Numbered from the stretch's first letter, positions 15,818 to 24,168 are shown. The stretch is 33,712 nt of DNA from Rickettsiales bacterium UBA1997 (GCA_002335845.1 DDCV01000094.1:1144-34855); one strand, 5' to 3'. Notes: generated by a model not told the origin, from the sequence alone. Numbers and translations: made by a program.

Positions 15818-17350
15818 TTGTCTAAACCACTCTTTCAATCCATTTTTACTATTTCATTTTTCACGGCAATATCAAGAATTTTTGGCTTTATTCGAGATAT
15901 TCTGATAGCGCGATATCTTGGCGTAAGCATGATGTCAGATGTTTTTTTTGCCGCCTTTCGTTTACCTAATTTTTTTCGTCGTATCTTTGCCGAAGGGGCT
16001 TTTAATTCAGCTTTTGTACCTATTTTTATTCATAATAACGAAAAGAATCCAAGGCGGGCCAAGGATTTTGTTCGCAATATTTTCTCTTTACTACTCTATA
16101 TCCTACTGTTTTTCGTTATGATGATGCAGATTTTTATGCCTTTTATTATGAAATCATTTTTTCCAGGGTTTTATGATGATCGTATAAAATTTGATCTTTT
16201 GGTAAATATATCGCATATTACCATATTTTATCTAATCTTCATTTCGTTGATATCTCTAATGTCAGGAGTGTTAAATTCTATGTCTAAATTTGCCGCACCT
16301 GCAGCAACTCCAATAATACTTAATCTCACTCTTATTTTTTCACTATTTGCAATATCGTCAATCACGCCAAATTACGCTTATGCACTCTCTTGGGGAGTTT
16401 TTATTGCAGGAATTCTGCAGTTTGCGTGGCTATTTATTTTCACTGCTAAAATAGGCTTTCTTGTATACCCCGCAATACCTAAAATAAATTCTGATATCAG
16501 AAATTTCTTTCGTAAATTTATTCCAGCAATAATAGGGGCTAATGTTATGCAAATTAATCTTTTAATAGATTCTATTTTTGCCAGCATGACAGTTGGAGCA
16601 ATATCTTATTTATACTATGCTGATCGCGTTAATCAACTCCCACTAGCTCTAATTGGTATTGCTATTGGCGTAGCTTTGCTGCCAAAATTATCATCGCTGA
16701 TAAAAAGGGGCAAATCACAAGATGCAATCAAATTGCAAAATTTAGCAATCAAGGTGGGAATTTTATTAGCTCTTCCTGCAGGCTTGGGCTTGGCAATCCT
16801 TTCTTATGAAATAATTTATGTTTTATTTGAAAGGGGCAGCTTTACTAATATTGAAACAATAAATGTTAGCAAGGCTTTGTCGCTTTATGCCTTAGCTCTT
16901 CCTGCATATATATTGGTTAAGGTTTTAGAGCCTTCATTTTTTGCTCGTGGCAATACCAAAACACCAATGAAAATAGCTTTGATATGCGTCATAATTAATG
17001 CATCTCTAAATATGTTATTTTACAAAGCTGGATATGGATTTTTGGGAATTATATTAGCTGCAATCATTGCCTCATATTTAAATTTGGCGCTTATTTTAAA
17101 GTGCTTGATATCAAGAAATTACTTTAAATTTATTAATTTTTTACCAAGAACCTGTGTCAGATTAATAATGCCGTCATTTTTGATGGCTATGTCGTTAATT
17201 GCATTATCTGAGCTAGGCTTATTTAATATTTCCAGCAACCCTCCCATATCTTTATTTTTAAAAATATTAGTGAGTATTTTGCTATATTTATTATTTTTAT
17301 ATATTTTTGATTTAAATAAGATTCTGAAAAATTCTAAAAAAGAACACTAA
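15818..17350 (+). CDS. murJ: Lipid II flippase MurJ
   Basis: A 510-residue MOP-superfamily protein with about 13-14 membrane helices that flips lipid II across the inner membrane for peptidoglycan synthesis. Landmarks are S-R-I-F-G-F-I-R-D-I-L-I-A near residue 20, F-R-R-I-F-A-E-G-A-F near residue 55 (carrying charged cavity residues important in MurJ), and R-G-N-T-K-T-P in the second half. The start is TTG 15818: it gives the expected N-terminus, an in-frame stop lies just upstream at 15812-15814, and the next in-frame Met is far too late. It is preceded by two palindromes and is followed after 91 bases by the lipoprotein pair, which have their own promoter-like sequence. Confidence 0.95.
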   Translation: MSKPLFQSIFTISFFTAISRIFGFIRDILIARYLGVSMMSDVFFAAFRLPNFFRRIFAEGAFNSAFVPIFIHNNEKNPRRAKDFVRNIFSLLLYILLFFVMMMQIFMPFIMKSFFPGFYDDRIKFDLLVNISHITIFYLIFISLISLMSGVLNSMSKFAAPAATPIILNLTLIFSLFAISSITPNYAYALSWGVFIAGILQFAWLFIFTAKIGFLVYPAIPKINSDIRNFFRKFIPAIIGANVMQINLLIDSIFASMTVGAISYLYYADRVNQLPLALIGIAIGVALLPKLSSLIKRGKSQDAIKLQNLAIKVGILLALPAGLGLAILSYEIIYVLFERGSFTNIETINVSKALSLYALALPAYILVKVLEPSFFARGNTKTPMKIALICVIINASLNMLFYKAGYGFLGIILAAIIASYLNLALILKCLISRNYFKFINFLPRTCVRLIMPSFLMAMSLIALSELGLFNISSNPPISLFLKILVSILLYLLFLYIFDLNKILKNSKKEH

Positions 17351-17372
17351 CTCTCTTTTTAAAAATATTACT

Positions 17373-17400
17373 TTGAAATTATCTAGAAAAATGCTATGCT
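17373..17400 (+). promoter_or_regulatory. Putative sigma-70 promoter of the lipoprotein pair
   Basis: TTGAAA (17373-17378) and TATGCT (17395-17400) are separated by 16 bases, about 42 bases before the ATG at 17442. Both boxes are close to consensus, and the 91-base gap after murJ leaves room for independent transcription. Confidence 0.45.
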
Positions 17401-17441
17401 GTAGATTGTTTATAAAATAGTATTTTCATGTAAAAAATTTA

Positions 17442-17807
17442 ATGATAATTATCAATCATCTGAGATCTCTGCTATTAATTTTTCTAATCTTTCTGCTGGT
17501 AACTTCTTGTCGCATGCCAACCCACACTGGATTTAATCAACCAATTACTCTTGATGTAAGAGTGCCAGAAGGGCCTCCTGAGTATAAGGCTGGATGGCAT
17601 GGGGGCTGTAGATCAGCAATGGGGACTAGATCATTTGCCAACTCTTTTATTTATGAAGATAAAAAAGGTGGCGCCAGCCTTTCTAATGGCATTTATCAGC
17701 ATGATCCAGTATTTCAATCTGGCTGGGCTGAAGGCTGGTTTTCTTGCAACTTACATATTGGTACCTTTGTTAACTATAATTCAATGAGACATGGCCCATT
17801 GGAATAA
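17442..17807 (+). CDS. Small lipoprotein of the two-cysteine W-x-x-G family (member 2)
   Basis: A 121-residue predicted lipoprotein: hydrophobic signal (residues 8-22) with lipobox L-V-T-S-C (C23). The mature part has Y-K-A-G-W-H-G-G-C (C56) and F-Q-S-G-W-A-E-G-W-F-S-C (C102), 46 residues apart, the same two half-motifs as its neighbour and as the protein at 12479-12808. No named domain is recognised. Its last 17 bases overlap the start assigned to the next gene, which encodes a paralog, so the pair looks like a tandem duplication in one transcript. Envelope location is well supported; function is unknown. Confidence 0.75.
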   Translation: MIIINHLRSLLLIFLIFLLVTSCRMPTHTGFNQPITLDVRVPEGPPEYKAGWHGGCRSAMGTRSFANSFIYEDKKGGASLSNGIYQHDPVFQSGWAEGWFSCNLHIGTFVNYNSMRHGPLE

Positions 17808-18159
17808 AATTTTTATAAAAGGGTGCAAATTGATGCTAATTTTTCTTCTATTATCCTCTTGCGCCAGAAGCATCTCTAACTATTTACCAGTTAGACCAGA
17901 TGACGCGGTAGAAATTGACGGAGATGCCTCGGATGATTTTAAGCAAGGATGGAAGGATGGCTGCGAGACTGGAATGTCAGCAGGCTCTAATACCTTTTAT
18001 AAATCATTTTATCGAAATAATGCTACAGACGGCTGGAAAATAGCTAATTCACCTGATTATAAAACGGCTTGGGATAATTCTTTTTGGTTTTGTTATCGCC
18101 ATGACTATTTTAAACAAAAAAGCTCGATTTGGGGCTCGGTATTTTCAGGGTATAGATAA
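17791..18159 (+). CDS. Small lipoprotein of the two-cysteine W-x-x-G family (member 3)
   Basis: A 122-residue predicted lipoprotein with lipobox L-L-S-S-C (C24). The mature part has F-K-Q-G-W-K-D-G-C (C58) and Y-K-T-A-W-D-N-S-F-W-F-C (C101), 43 residues apart. In the second half the glycines are replaced by A and S, so this member is the most diverged there. The ATG at 17791 overlaps the previous gene; an alternative ATG at 17833 with an AAAAGGG upstream would give a shorter signal starting M-L-I-F-L-L-L and is equally workable. It is followed by the convergent tpiA 35 bases away. Confidence 0.74.
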   Translation: MAHWNKIFIKGCKLMLIFLLLSSCARSISNYLPVRPDDAVEIDGDASDDFKQGWKDGCETGMSAGSNTFYKSFYRNNATDGWKIANSPDYKTAWDNSFWFCYRHDYFKQKSSIWGSVFSGYR

Positions 18160-18194
18160 CAACAAGTCCCACCTTTAATTATTTATTAACCTTA

Positions 18195-19040
18195 TTATTT
18201 TAAACCTGCTATTTTACAAAACTCTTCAGCATCCAAGCTTGCTTTGCCAACTAGTAATCCCGAAATTCCCTTGGTATTTATTAGCTGTTGTGAGTTTTGA
18301 GAATTTATAGAGCCGCCATAAAGGATGTAAAGATTTTCTACCCTACCATCTAAATTTTTAGCAACAAAATCTTCGATAATTTTAGTCACTTCTTGCAATT
18401 GATCTGTAGTAGGTATTTTACCCGTGCCAATTGACCAAATTGGCTCATAAGCAATGATTAGATTAAAAAAATCGACATCTTTTGGTATAGAGGCTGATAA
18501 TTGATTGGTGATAAAGTTAAAATGCTTATTTTGTTCTCTTGCTTCTTTTGGCTCGCCAATACAAATCACTGGTAAAATTCCATTATTAAGCGCCATTTTA
18601 GCTTTTTGCGCAATCATTTTATCACTTTCGCCGTGATAAGTACGTCTTTCAGAATGGCCAATTATAACAAATTCACAACCGACCTCCGCAAGCATTTTGG
18701 CAGAAATATCTCCTGTATAAGCTCCTTCATCGCGATAGTGACAATCTTGAGCGCCCAGACTAAGAGCTCTAGTACTCATAATCATTTCTTGCAACTCTTC
18801 TTGTGTCAATTCTGACATTTCCCTGCCCTCTTTTTTAAACTCTTCTTCAAAATAACTCATAGCTGAAGCCACAAGTTCGCTATCTATATATTCAATAACA
18901 TGGGAAGGGGGACATAAAACCACTCTTTTATCTTCCAGAGCCTCCACATTGTTAGTTACAGCTTCAAGGTAAGTTTGTAGCCAGGCCATTATCTCGGTAA
19001 ATCCATGATTCATCTTCCAATTTGCTACTATTAATTTCAT
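18195..19040 (-). CDS. tpiA: Triosephosphate isomerase
   Basis: Interconverts dihydroxyacetone phosphate and glyceraldehyde 3-phosphate in glycolysis and gluconeogenesis. The start is fixed by the conserved N-terminus with N7 and K9 in A-N-W-K-M-N. The electrophile H129 (G-H-S-E-R-R), the base E199 (A-Y-E-P-I-W-S-I-G-T-G) and the phosphate loop L-Y-G-G-S-I are all present. At 281 residues it is about 30 longer than usual; the extra part is an acidic, helical-looking insertion around residues 61-92, just before the L-G-A-Q-D-C strand. The core is intact, so activity is expected. It stands alone on the minus strand, downstream of a palindromic element. Confidence 0.95.
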   Translation of the reverse strand: MKLIVANWKMNHGFTEIMAWLQTYLEAVTNNVEALEDKRVVLCPPSHVIEYIDSELVASAMSYFEEEFKKEGREMSELTQEELQEMIMSTRALSLGAQDCHYRDEGAYTGDISAKMLAEVGCEFVIIGHSERRTYHGESDKMIAQKAKMALNNGILPVICIGEPKEAREQNKHFNFITNQLSASIPKDVDFFNLIIAYEPIWSIGTGKIPTTDQLQEVTKIIEDFVAKNLDGRVENLYILYGGSINSQNSQQLINTKGISGLLVGKASLDAEEFCKIAGLK

Positions 19041-19116
19041 GTTTAATTTTTTTAATTACAAAGCCAAAATAATACTAAAGATGATCTATGACATTTTCAA
19101 TTTATAATTGATGCCT

Positions 19117-19215
19117 TATTAACCCGCGCACTAACTAGTTAACTTTTAACTGCAGTATTTTCTTTCTTGAAGATCTTTTTGTTAAAAGGTCAACTAGTTA
19201 GTGCGCGGGTTAATA
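19117..19215. repeat. MITE-like palindromic element, copy B (99 bp)
   Basis: It has perfect 24-base terminal inverted repeats (19117-19140 and 19192-19215) beginning TATTAACCCGCGCACTAACT, followed inward by TTTTAAC on both arms. The sequence is colinear with copy A at 12242-12403 but lacks about 63 bases of its centre. TA borders both ends. It lies in the 202-base gap between queA and tpiA and contains no gene. The hairpin could also limit read-through from queA into tpiA. Confidence 0.87.
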
Positions 19216-19242
19216 GCCCAATCTTTAAGAGAATATGGTGTT

Positions 19243-20301
19243 TTAATTGTCGTTTCTTATTAATAAAGTAGAATCACCATAAGAATAGAAACGATATTTT
19301 TTATCAATAGCGTGCTCATATAAGTCGCGAGCCTTATGTTGACCAATGAAAGCGCATATCAGCATAAATAAAGTTGATTTTGGCAAATGAAAATTAGTCA
19401 TCAATATATCAACAATTTTAAATTCATAAGGTGGATAGATGAAGATATTAGTGTCGCCATAGCCTGCGACTATTTCATTATTTTCATTAGATATTGATTC
19501 AAGAACTCTTAATGTTGTAGTTCCAATAGCAATAATTCTTTTACCTTTCTTTTTAGCATTATTGATAATTATAGCAGATTCTTCGCTCACATCAAAAGAT
19601 TCGATATGCATTTTATGATCTTTTATCATTTCACTTTTAACCGGCAAAAAAGTTCCAGCACCAACATTTAGAGTGACAAAAGTTATTTGAGCATTTTTTT
19701 GTTTAATTTTATCAATAATATTATTGTTAAAATGTAATCCCGCAGTTGGGGCGGCAACGGCTACGCCATTTTTAGCATATATTGTTTGATAGTTTACTTG
19801 ATCGCTATCATTCAACTTATCTCTTTTGATATATGGTGGCAAAGGCACTTGTCCATATTTTTCTATTTTTTGAAAAAAAATCTTAGAAGAATAATCAAAT
19901 TCAAGAATAATAAAGCCATCTGCGAGCTTTTCCTTAACCAGCACTCTAAAATCTTCAGATATTTCTAATATGTCATTATTATTAACTTTCTTGGCTGGAC
20001 GACATAAGGCTTGCCAAATAATTGTTGAGTTATCGCTTTTTAATTGGCGATCAAGATTAAAATCTATCTTGGCATCATTGCGCTTTATCGTAGCTGACAA
20101 TTTAGCCTTAATAACCTTGGCATCGTTAAAGACTACCACATCACCATCATTGATATATTCAATGAAATCTATAACTTGCTTATCAAGCATTTGTTGATTA
20201 GGTTTAAAAACAAGCATTTTAGTTTGCTCCTTCGATTTAGAAGGTTCTTGAGCAATCAGCTCTTTTGGTAACGTAAAATCAAAATCATTAGTTCTTAACA
20301 T
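19243..20301 (-). CDS. queA: S-adenosylmethionine:tRNA ribosyltransferase-isomerase
   Basis: Transfers and isomerises the ribosyl part of S-adenosylmethionine onto preQ1 at position 34 of tRNA, giving epoxyqueuosine. The 352-residue length is normal. Visible motifs are P-K-E-L-I-A-Q-E-P near the start, P-L-P-P-Y-I-K-R, A-P-T-A-G-L-H-F, N-V-G-A-G-T-F-L-P-V, T-T-T-L-R-V-L-E-S and T-N-F-H-L-P-K-S-T-L. The ATG at 20301 overlaps the ATG of divergent ubiE by two bases (both use the CATG at 20299-20302), so its promoter must lie within ubiE. queF for the preceding step is in this window at 25747, but not adjacent. Confidence 0.97.
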   Translation of the reverse strand: MLRTNDFDFTLPKELIAQEPSKSKEQTKMLVFKPNQQMLDKQVIDFIEYINDGDVVVFNDAKVIKAKLSATIKRNDAKIDFNLDRQLKSDNSTIIWQALCRPAKKVNNNDILEISEDFRVLVKEKLADGFIILEFDYSSKIFFQKIEKYGQVPLPPYIKRDKLNDSDQVNYQTIYAKNGVAVAAPTAGLHFNNNIIDKIKQKNAQITFVTLNVGAGTFLPVKSEMIKDHKMHIESFDVSEESAIIINNAKKKGKRIIAIGTTTLRVLESISNENNEIVAGYGDTNIFIYPPYEFKIVDILMTNFHLPKSTLFMLICAFIGQHKARDLYEHAIDKKYRFYSYGDSTLLIRNDN

Positions 20302-21079
20302 GTCTCAAAATAACAAAACTCACTTTGGCTTTAAAACCATTGAAAAAGACAAAAAATCAAGCTTAGTTGGTAACATTTTTTCAAATGTTGCCACAAAATA
20401 TGATTTGATGAATGATTTAATGAGTGGATCAGTTCATCGCCATTGGAAAAATCAAATGGTAAAAGAAGTTGATCTTTGCAAGCAAGATAATTCTGATGCT
20501 AAAAAAATATGTAAAATCATCGATGTCGCCGGAGGCACTGGAGATATAGCTTTCCGTCTTGCTAAAAAATCTATTAAGGAGAATATTAATTGCCATATTG
20601 AAGTCGCTGATATAAATCAAGAAATGCTTGAGGTTGGCAAGGAAAAAAATATCAATAAATATGGTTTCAATAATTTAGAATTTATCTGCATGAATGGCGA
20701 GAATCTAAAATTTGCGGATAATAGCTTTGATTTCTATACAATAGCTTTTGGTATCAGGAATTTTACTGATATAGAGAAGGGACTAAGTGAGGCAAAAAGA
20801 ATATTAAAAAAGGATGGCAAATTTATTTGCCTTGAATTTTCAAAAGTTAATGATTATTTCCTACAAAAAATTTACGATTGCTATTCATTTAAAATTATTC
20901 CTAAAATTGGCGATCTTATATTAAAAGATAAAAATTCTTACCAATATCTAGTAGAATCAATTCGTAAATTTCCTAACCAGGATGATTTTTCTCAAATGAT
21001 AAAAAATGCTGGTTTTAAAAACATTGATTACAAAAATCTGAGTTTTGGAACAGCAGCAATACACACAGCTTATGCCTAA
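20300..21079 (+). CDS. ubiE: Ubiquinone/menaquinone C-methyltransferase UbiE
   Basis: A 259-residue class I SAM methyltransferase that C-methylates the quinone ring in ubiquinone (and, where present, menaquinone) synthesis. The N-terminus T-H-F-G-F-K-T-I fits the family and fixes the start; K-Y-D-L-M-N-D-L-M-S-G-S-V-H-R-H-W-K is the signature block, and I-I-D-V-A-G-G-T-G-D-I-A near residue 74 is SAM motif I. A-F-G-I-R-N-F-T-D is also characteristic. The ubiB gene that often follows ubiE in alphaproteobacteria is absent; instead an overlapping small membrane-protein gene follows. The start codon overlaps that of queA. Confidence 0.96.
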   Translation: MSQNNKTHFGFKTIEKDKKSSLVGNIFSNVATKYDLMNDLMSGSVHRHWKNQMVKEVDLCKQDNSDAKKICKIIDVAGGTGDIAFRLAKKSIKENINCHIEVADINQEMLEVGKEKNINKYGFNNLEFICMNGENLKFADNSFDFYTIAFGIRNFTDIEKGLSEAKRILKKDGKFICLEFSKVNDYFLQKIYDCYSFKIIPKIGDLILKDKNSYQYLVESIRKFPNQDDFSQMIKNAGFKNIDYKNLSFGTAAIHTAYA

Positions 21080-21305
21080 AAAAAAGATAATAATTATTAA
21101 TCACCGCGACAGTAAAAAAACCCGTGAAGCAAATAATTTATGGCAAAAAGCTAAGCAATTTATTTGTAAATATTCTATTTTAGCTTTATCTGCAGCGGTT
21201 ATAATAGTTGTATTATATTTTGCTTTAGTCATTTCCTTATTTCTACTCGGAGCCTTTTGCGCAATTGGCTTGGTATATTATTTATATCTTAAATTTATTA
21301 AATAA
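21072..21305 (+). CDS. Small membrane protein overlapping ubiE
   Basis: A 77-residue protein starting at ATG 21072, 8 bases inside the end of ubiE; an upstream TTG (21045) would lie deeper in ubiE and is less likely. The first 30 residues are basic and polar (M-P-K-K-K, then K-K-T-R-E), followed by two closely spaced hydrophobic segments (about residues 36-55 and 57-73) ending in L-K-F-I-K. This suggests a hairpin in the inner membrane with both ends in the cytoplasm. I recognise no family. Its overlap with ubiE suggests translational coupling and perhaps a role near quinone synthesis, which is inference only. Confidence 0.62.
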   Translation: MPKKKIIIINHRDSKKTREANNLWQKAKQFICKYSILALSAAVIIVVLYFALVISLFLLGAFCAIGLVYYLYLKFIK

Positions 21306-21358
21306 TTGAAACAAGTCTGAAGCAAGATATTAGAAATTAAGGCTTGGTGGCAGGCTGA

Positions 21359-21994
21359 CTATTTAGCTTGATGGTCGGGAACTATAAATATCTTTTTTTC
21401 TTTAACGCTAACCTTTTTTTCTGGCTTTATTTTGTTAATATTTGATTTTGACAAAGAAATAATCTCCTGACCAATATATTTGCCACCTTTTGACATCTTG
21501 GATATGATGATCATAGAATTATCATCAATCATATACATCAAATCTTCGTGATCTACATTACTTGCAGAATTCTCTTGGGAATCGGTGATAGTATAGAGCA
21601 TTTGAATAACATTGCCAGTTTGCAGGCCTTTGGCGGGTGCCAAAATATCATGCCCTATGGCAGTAAAATCATTTTCATTTTTTAGTGTAATAAGCCAAGT
21701 TCTGGAGTCCTTTTTAGACATATTGCTGATAAATTGCTGCCTAATGATACCCTTGCCCTCTTCCCAGCTACCATTTATTTTAATAACTCTACTAGCGATA
21801 ATTTCATTATCACTATTGAACCTGATAGAGAACGCATCTATGTCGCCATCAAAGAATTCTTTTACATCAGCTTTTGCAGCGCCCTCTAGGCTTTTTGGAA
21901 TCTGTGGCACTATTTTTTTATTAAAATCAACATATGCGCATGAAGAAGTTGATAAAAGCAGAGTAATAACCAGAAATTTTCTTAACATCGTCAT
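21359..21994 (-). CDS. DUF3833 lipoprotein (paralog 1)
   Basis: A 211-residue predicted envelope protein. The signal ends at T-S-S-C (C19), an acceptable though not ideal lipobox. The body matches DUF3833: E-F-F-D-G-D-I-D-A-F, I-K-I-N-G-S-W, R-T-W-L-I-T-L, F-T-A-I-G-H-D-I-L-A-P-A-K-G-L-Q-T-G-N-V, and a later M-S-K-G-G-K-Y-I-G-Q-E. The C-terminal 25 residues are lysine-rich and extra. The gene is 3 bases after the SDR gene and so last in a rhodanese-dnaA-SDR-DUF3833 series. DUF3833 genes are often found beside SDR and fatty-acid-modification genes in other proteobacteria, so a membrane-lipid role is conceivable but unproven. Confidence 0.8.
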   Translation of the reverse strand: MTMLRKFLVITLLLSTSSCAYVDFNKKIVPQIPKSLEGAAKADVKEFFDGDIDAFSIRFNSDNEIIASRVIKINGSWEEGKGIIRQQFISNMSKKDSRTWLITLKNENDFTAIGHDILAPAKGLQTGNVIQMLYTITDSQENSASNVDHEDLMYMIDDNSMIIISKMSKGGKYIGQEIISLSKSNINKIKPEKKVSVKEKKIFIVPDHQAK

Positions 21995-21997
21995 AAA

Positions 21998-22759
21998 TTA
22001 TGATATTTTTTTTGTTACAAAAAAGAATATTTTATAAGGTAGTATTCTTAATATTTTTAGAAATAAAGTAAATTTTTTAGGAAAATGCACCTCAAATTTC
22101 TTTTTTTTCAAGCCAATGAATATTTCTTGCGCGGCTTCTTCTTGAGAAATGATAAATGGCATAGGGAATTTGTTTTTCTTGGTAAGTCTGGTATCAACAA
22201 ATCCCGGATTAATTAATGATAAATTGATATTTTTATTTTTGAGCTGCGGATAAATTCCTTCTGCTAAATTTATCATGGCGGCTTTGGAGGCGCCATAAGC
22301 CAAAGAATTTGGTAGCCCACAATATCCTGCAACACTAGCAACCAAAGCTATATGACCATAATTTTGTTGCTGCATTTGTGGTATAATAATTTTTAGCAAA
22401 TTGAGGCAGCCGCCAATATTGGTCTGGATTATTTTTTGTGCAAGGTCGATGTCAAAGTCAAATATATTCATTTGCTCATAAATTGCCGAGCAAAAAATAA
22501 TAAGATCAATTTTTTTAAATTCTTTGATTACCTCATCATGAGCTTGCTTAAATGCAGAAAAATCATTAATATCAAAATCATTAATTAGTATTTTACCTGA
22601 TCTTTTCTTACTTAAATCTCGCTCAAGATCTTGTAAATTTTTAAGGCTGCGCGCTGAAATAGCTATGTCATATCCAGCTTCATGATATTTGATAGATAAG
22701 GATTTGCCAATTCCATGGCTTGCACCTATTATCCAGCAAGTTGGCACATTATTAGACAT
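21998..22759 (-). CDS. Short-chain dehydrogenase/reductase (SDR)
   Basis: A 253-residue classical SDR with a Rossmann fold. The NAD(P)-binding motif is G-A-S-H-G-I-G (residues 12-18), with N114 (Q-T-N-I-G), S142 (V-A-S-V-A-G) and the Y155-x-x-x-K159 pair (Y-G-A-S-K). A hydrophobic, basic C-terminal tail (L-R-I-L-P-Y-K-I-F-F-F) suggests membrane association. It oxidises or reduces an unknown alcohol or ketone. Its start overlaps the dnaA stop (TAATG), and a DUF3833 gene follows within 3 bases, indicating one transcript. Confidence 0.92.
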   Translation of the reverse strand: MSNNVPTCWIIGASHGIGKSLSIKYHEAGYDIAISARSLKNLQDLERDLSKKRSGKILINDFDINDFSAFKQAHDEVIKEFKKIDLIIFCSAIYEQMNIFDFDIDLAQKIIQTNIGGCLNLLKIIIPQMQQQNYGHIALVASVAGYCGLPNSLAYGASKAAMINLAEGIYPQLKNKNINLSLINPGFVDTRLTKKNKFPMPFIISQEEAAQEIFIGLKKKKFEVHFPKKFTLFLKILRILPYKIFFFVTKKIS

Positions 22760-24165
22760 TAGTTTAATTTATCTTCCAATGATCGAATATCGCTAATAAG
22801 AGCGGGATCCTTAACAATAAGTTTTTCTATTGTTTTGCAGGAGTGAATAACAGTGGCGTGATTCTTGCCACCAAATTTTTTACCAATTTTAGGTAAACTC
22901 TCACTGGTTAAGCTTTTAGATAAATACATAGCAACCTGTCTTGGTCTAGCAATTGATCTTAGTCGGCTTGATGAGTTTAGATCTGATATTTTTAAATTAT
23001 AAAAATCAGCAACAACTTTTTGAATCTTACCAATACTCAAAACCACAGAGCTAGATTTTGTGATATATGAGTTAAGAATTTTTTGGGTATTGCCTATGGT
23101 TATTTCTTCTCCAAGGAATAATTTTTCAGCAACTAACTTCTTTAAAGCTCCCTCAAGGTCTCTAACTGAACTTTTTATATTTTGCGCTATAAACTCTATC
23201 ACTTCATCACCAATATCTTGATTTAGGGCTTGGACTTTATTGTTAAGAATCGCAATCCTATCATTATAGTCGGGGCTTTTAAAGTTAATAATCATGCCTC
23301 CAGATATTCTTGATTTTAACTTTTCATCAATATTTTCTAGATTCGTTGGGCAGCGATCGCAAACCAAAACCACCTGCTTATTGTCCTCAACCAGCGAATT
23401 GAAGCAATTCATAAATTCTTGCTGCGTGCTTGCTTTTCCAGCAATAAACTGAATATCATCAACAATCAATGCATCAATTGAGCGCATTTTTTGCTTAAAA
23501 GACATGATATCATTATCCTTAATCGACCTAACAAAGTGATACATAAATTTTTCCGCAGAAAGATATACTATCCTTTTACTCTTATCTTGCTCCTTTAATT
23601 GCCAGGCTATAGCTTGCGCCAAATGAGTCTTGCCCATACCCACTCCGCCATGTATAAAAAGTGGAATCTTGTCATCGAAAAGAGTAGTTTGAATATCAAG
23701 TCCAGTAGCAATTTTAGCCATAGAAAGGGCTAATTTATTATATTTGCAACTGACAAAGCTATCAAAAGTAAATCGCTGATTGAGTTCCGTGCCAAAGGCA
23801 AAAACATTATCATGCGGCGATAAATTTAGAACTTGGCTAGTGGAGTCTGAATTTGTCTTTTGCCCTATATCTTGAGCAATGAAGACAATTGAGGCCTTTT
23901 TAATTGTCGGCTTAATGTCTTGAATGATTTTTAATATTTGCGAATTCTTTGATTCAATAAACTCTCTTTTAACCCAATCACGGATAAATTTTGAGGGTGC
24001 TTTTAAAATAAGCTCAGAATCGCTTAGCAATAAGATATCGAGCTTATCAAACCATTTACTTAAAATATCTACCCCAAGATTTTGACCTATAGAATCCTTA
24101 AAATTCTGTAAAAAATTATTATTAATATTTTTACTATCTTGTGTTTGTTGCTTTTCTACTAACAT
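22759..24165 (-). CDS. dnaA: Chromosomal replication initiator DnaA
   Basis: A 468-residue initiator that binds oriC and opens DNA. Domain I covers about residues 18-85, a short linker follows, and the AAA+ domain has Walker A G-G-V-G-M-G-K-T-H (173-181), Walker B A-L-I-V-D-D-I-Q-F (D236, D237) and the arginine segment L-K-S-R-I-S-G-G. Domain IV carries the DnaA-box-binding signature I-A-R-P-R-Q-V-A-M-Y-L and G-G-K-N-H-A-T-V-I-H-S. The gene is between a rhodanese gene (3 bases upstream) and an SDR gene (overlapping by one base). No dnaN or DnaA-box cluster is nearby, so it is not at a typical origin. Confidence 0.98.
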   Translation of the reverse strand: MLVEKQQTQDSKNINNNFLQNFKDSIGQNLGVDILSKWFDKLDILLLSDSELILKAPSKFIRDWVKREFIESKNSQILKIIQDIKPTIKKASIVFIAQDIGQKTNSDSTSQVLNLSPHDNVFAFGTELNQRFTFDSFVSCKYNKLALSMAKIATGLDIQTTLFDDKIPLFIHGGVGMGKTHLAQAIAWQLKEQDKSKRIVYLSAEKFMYHFVRSIKDNDIMSFKQKMRSIDALIVDDIQFIAGKASTQQEFMNCFNSLVEDNKQVVLVCDRCPTNLENIDEKLKSRISGGMIINFKSPDYNDRIAILNNKVQALNQDIGDEVIEFIAQNIKSSVRDLEGALKKLVAEKLFLGEEITIGNTQKILNSYITKSSSVVLSIGKIQKVVADFYNLKISDLNSSSRLRSIARPRQVAMYLSKSLTSESLPKIGKKFGGKNHATVIHSCKTIEKLIVKDPALISDIRSLEDKLN

Positions 24166-24168
24166 CTA

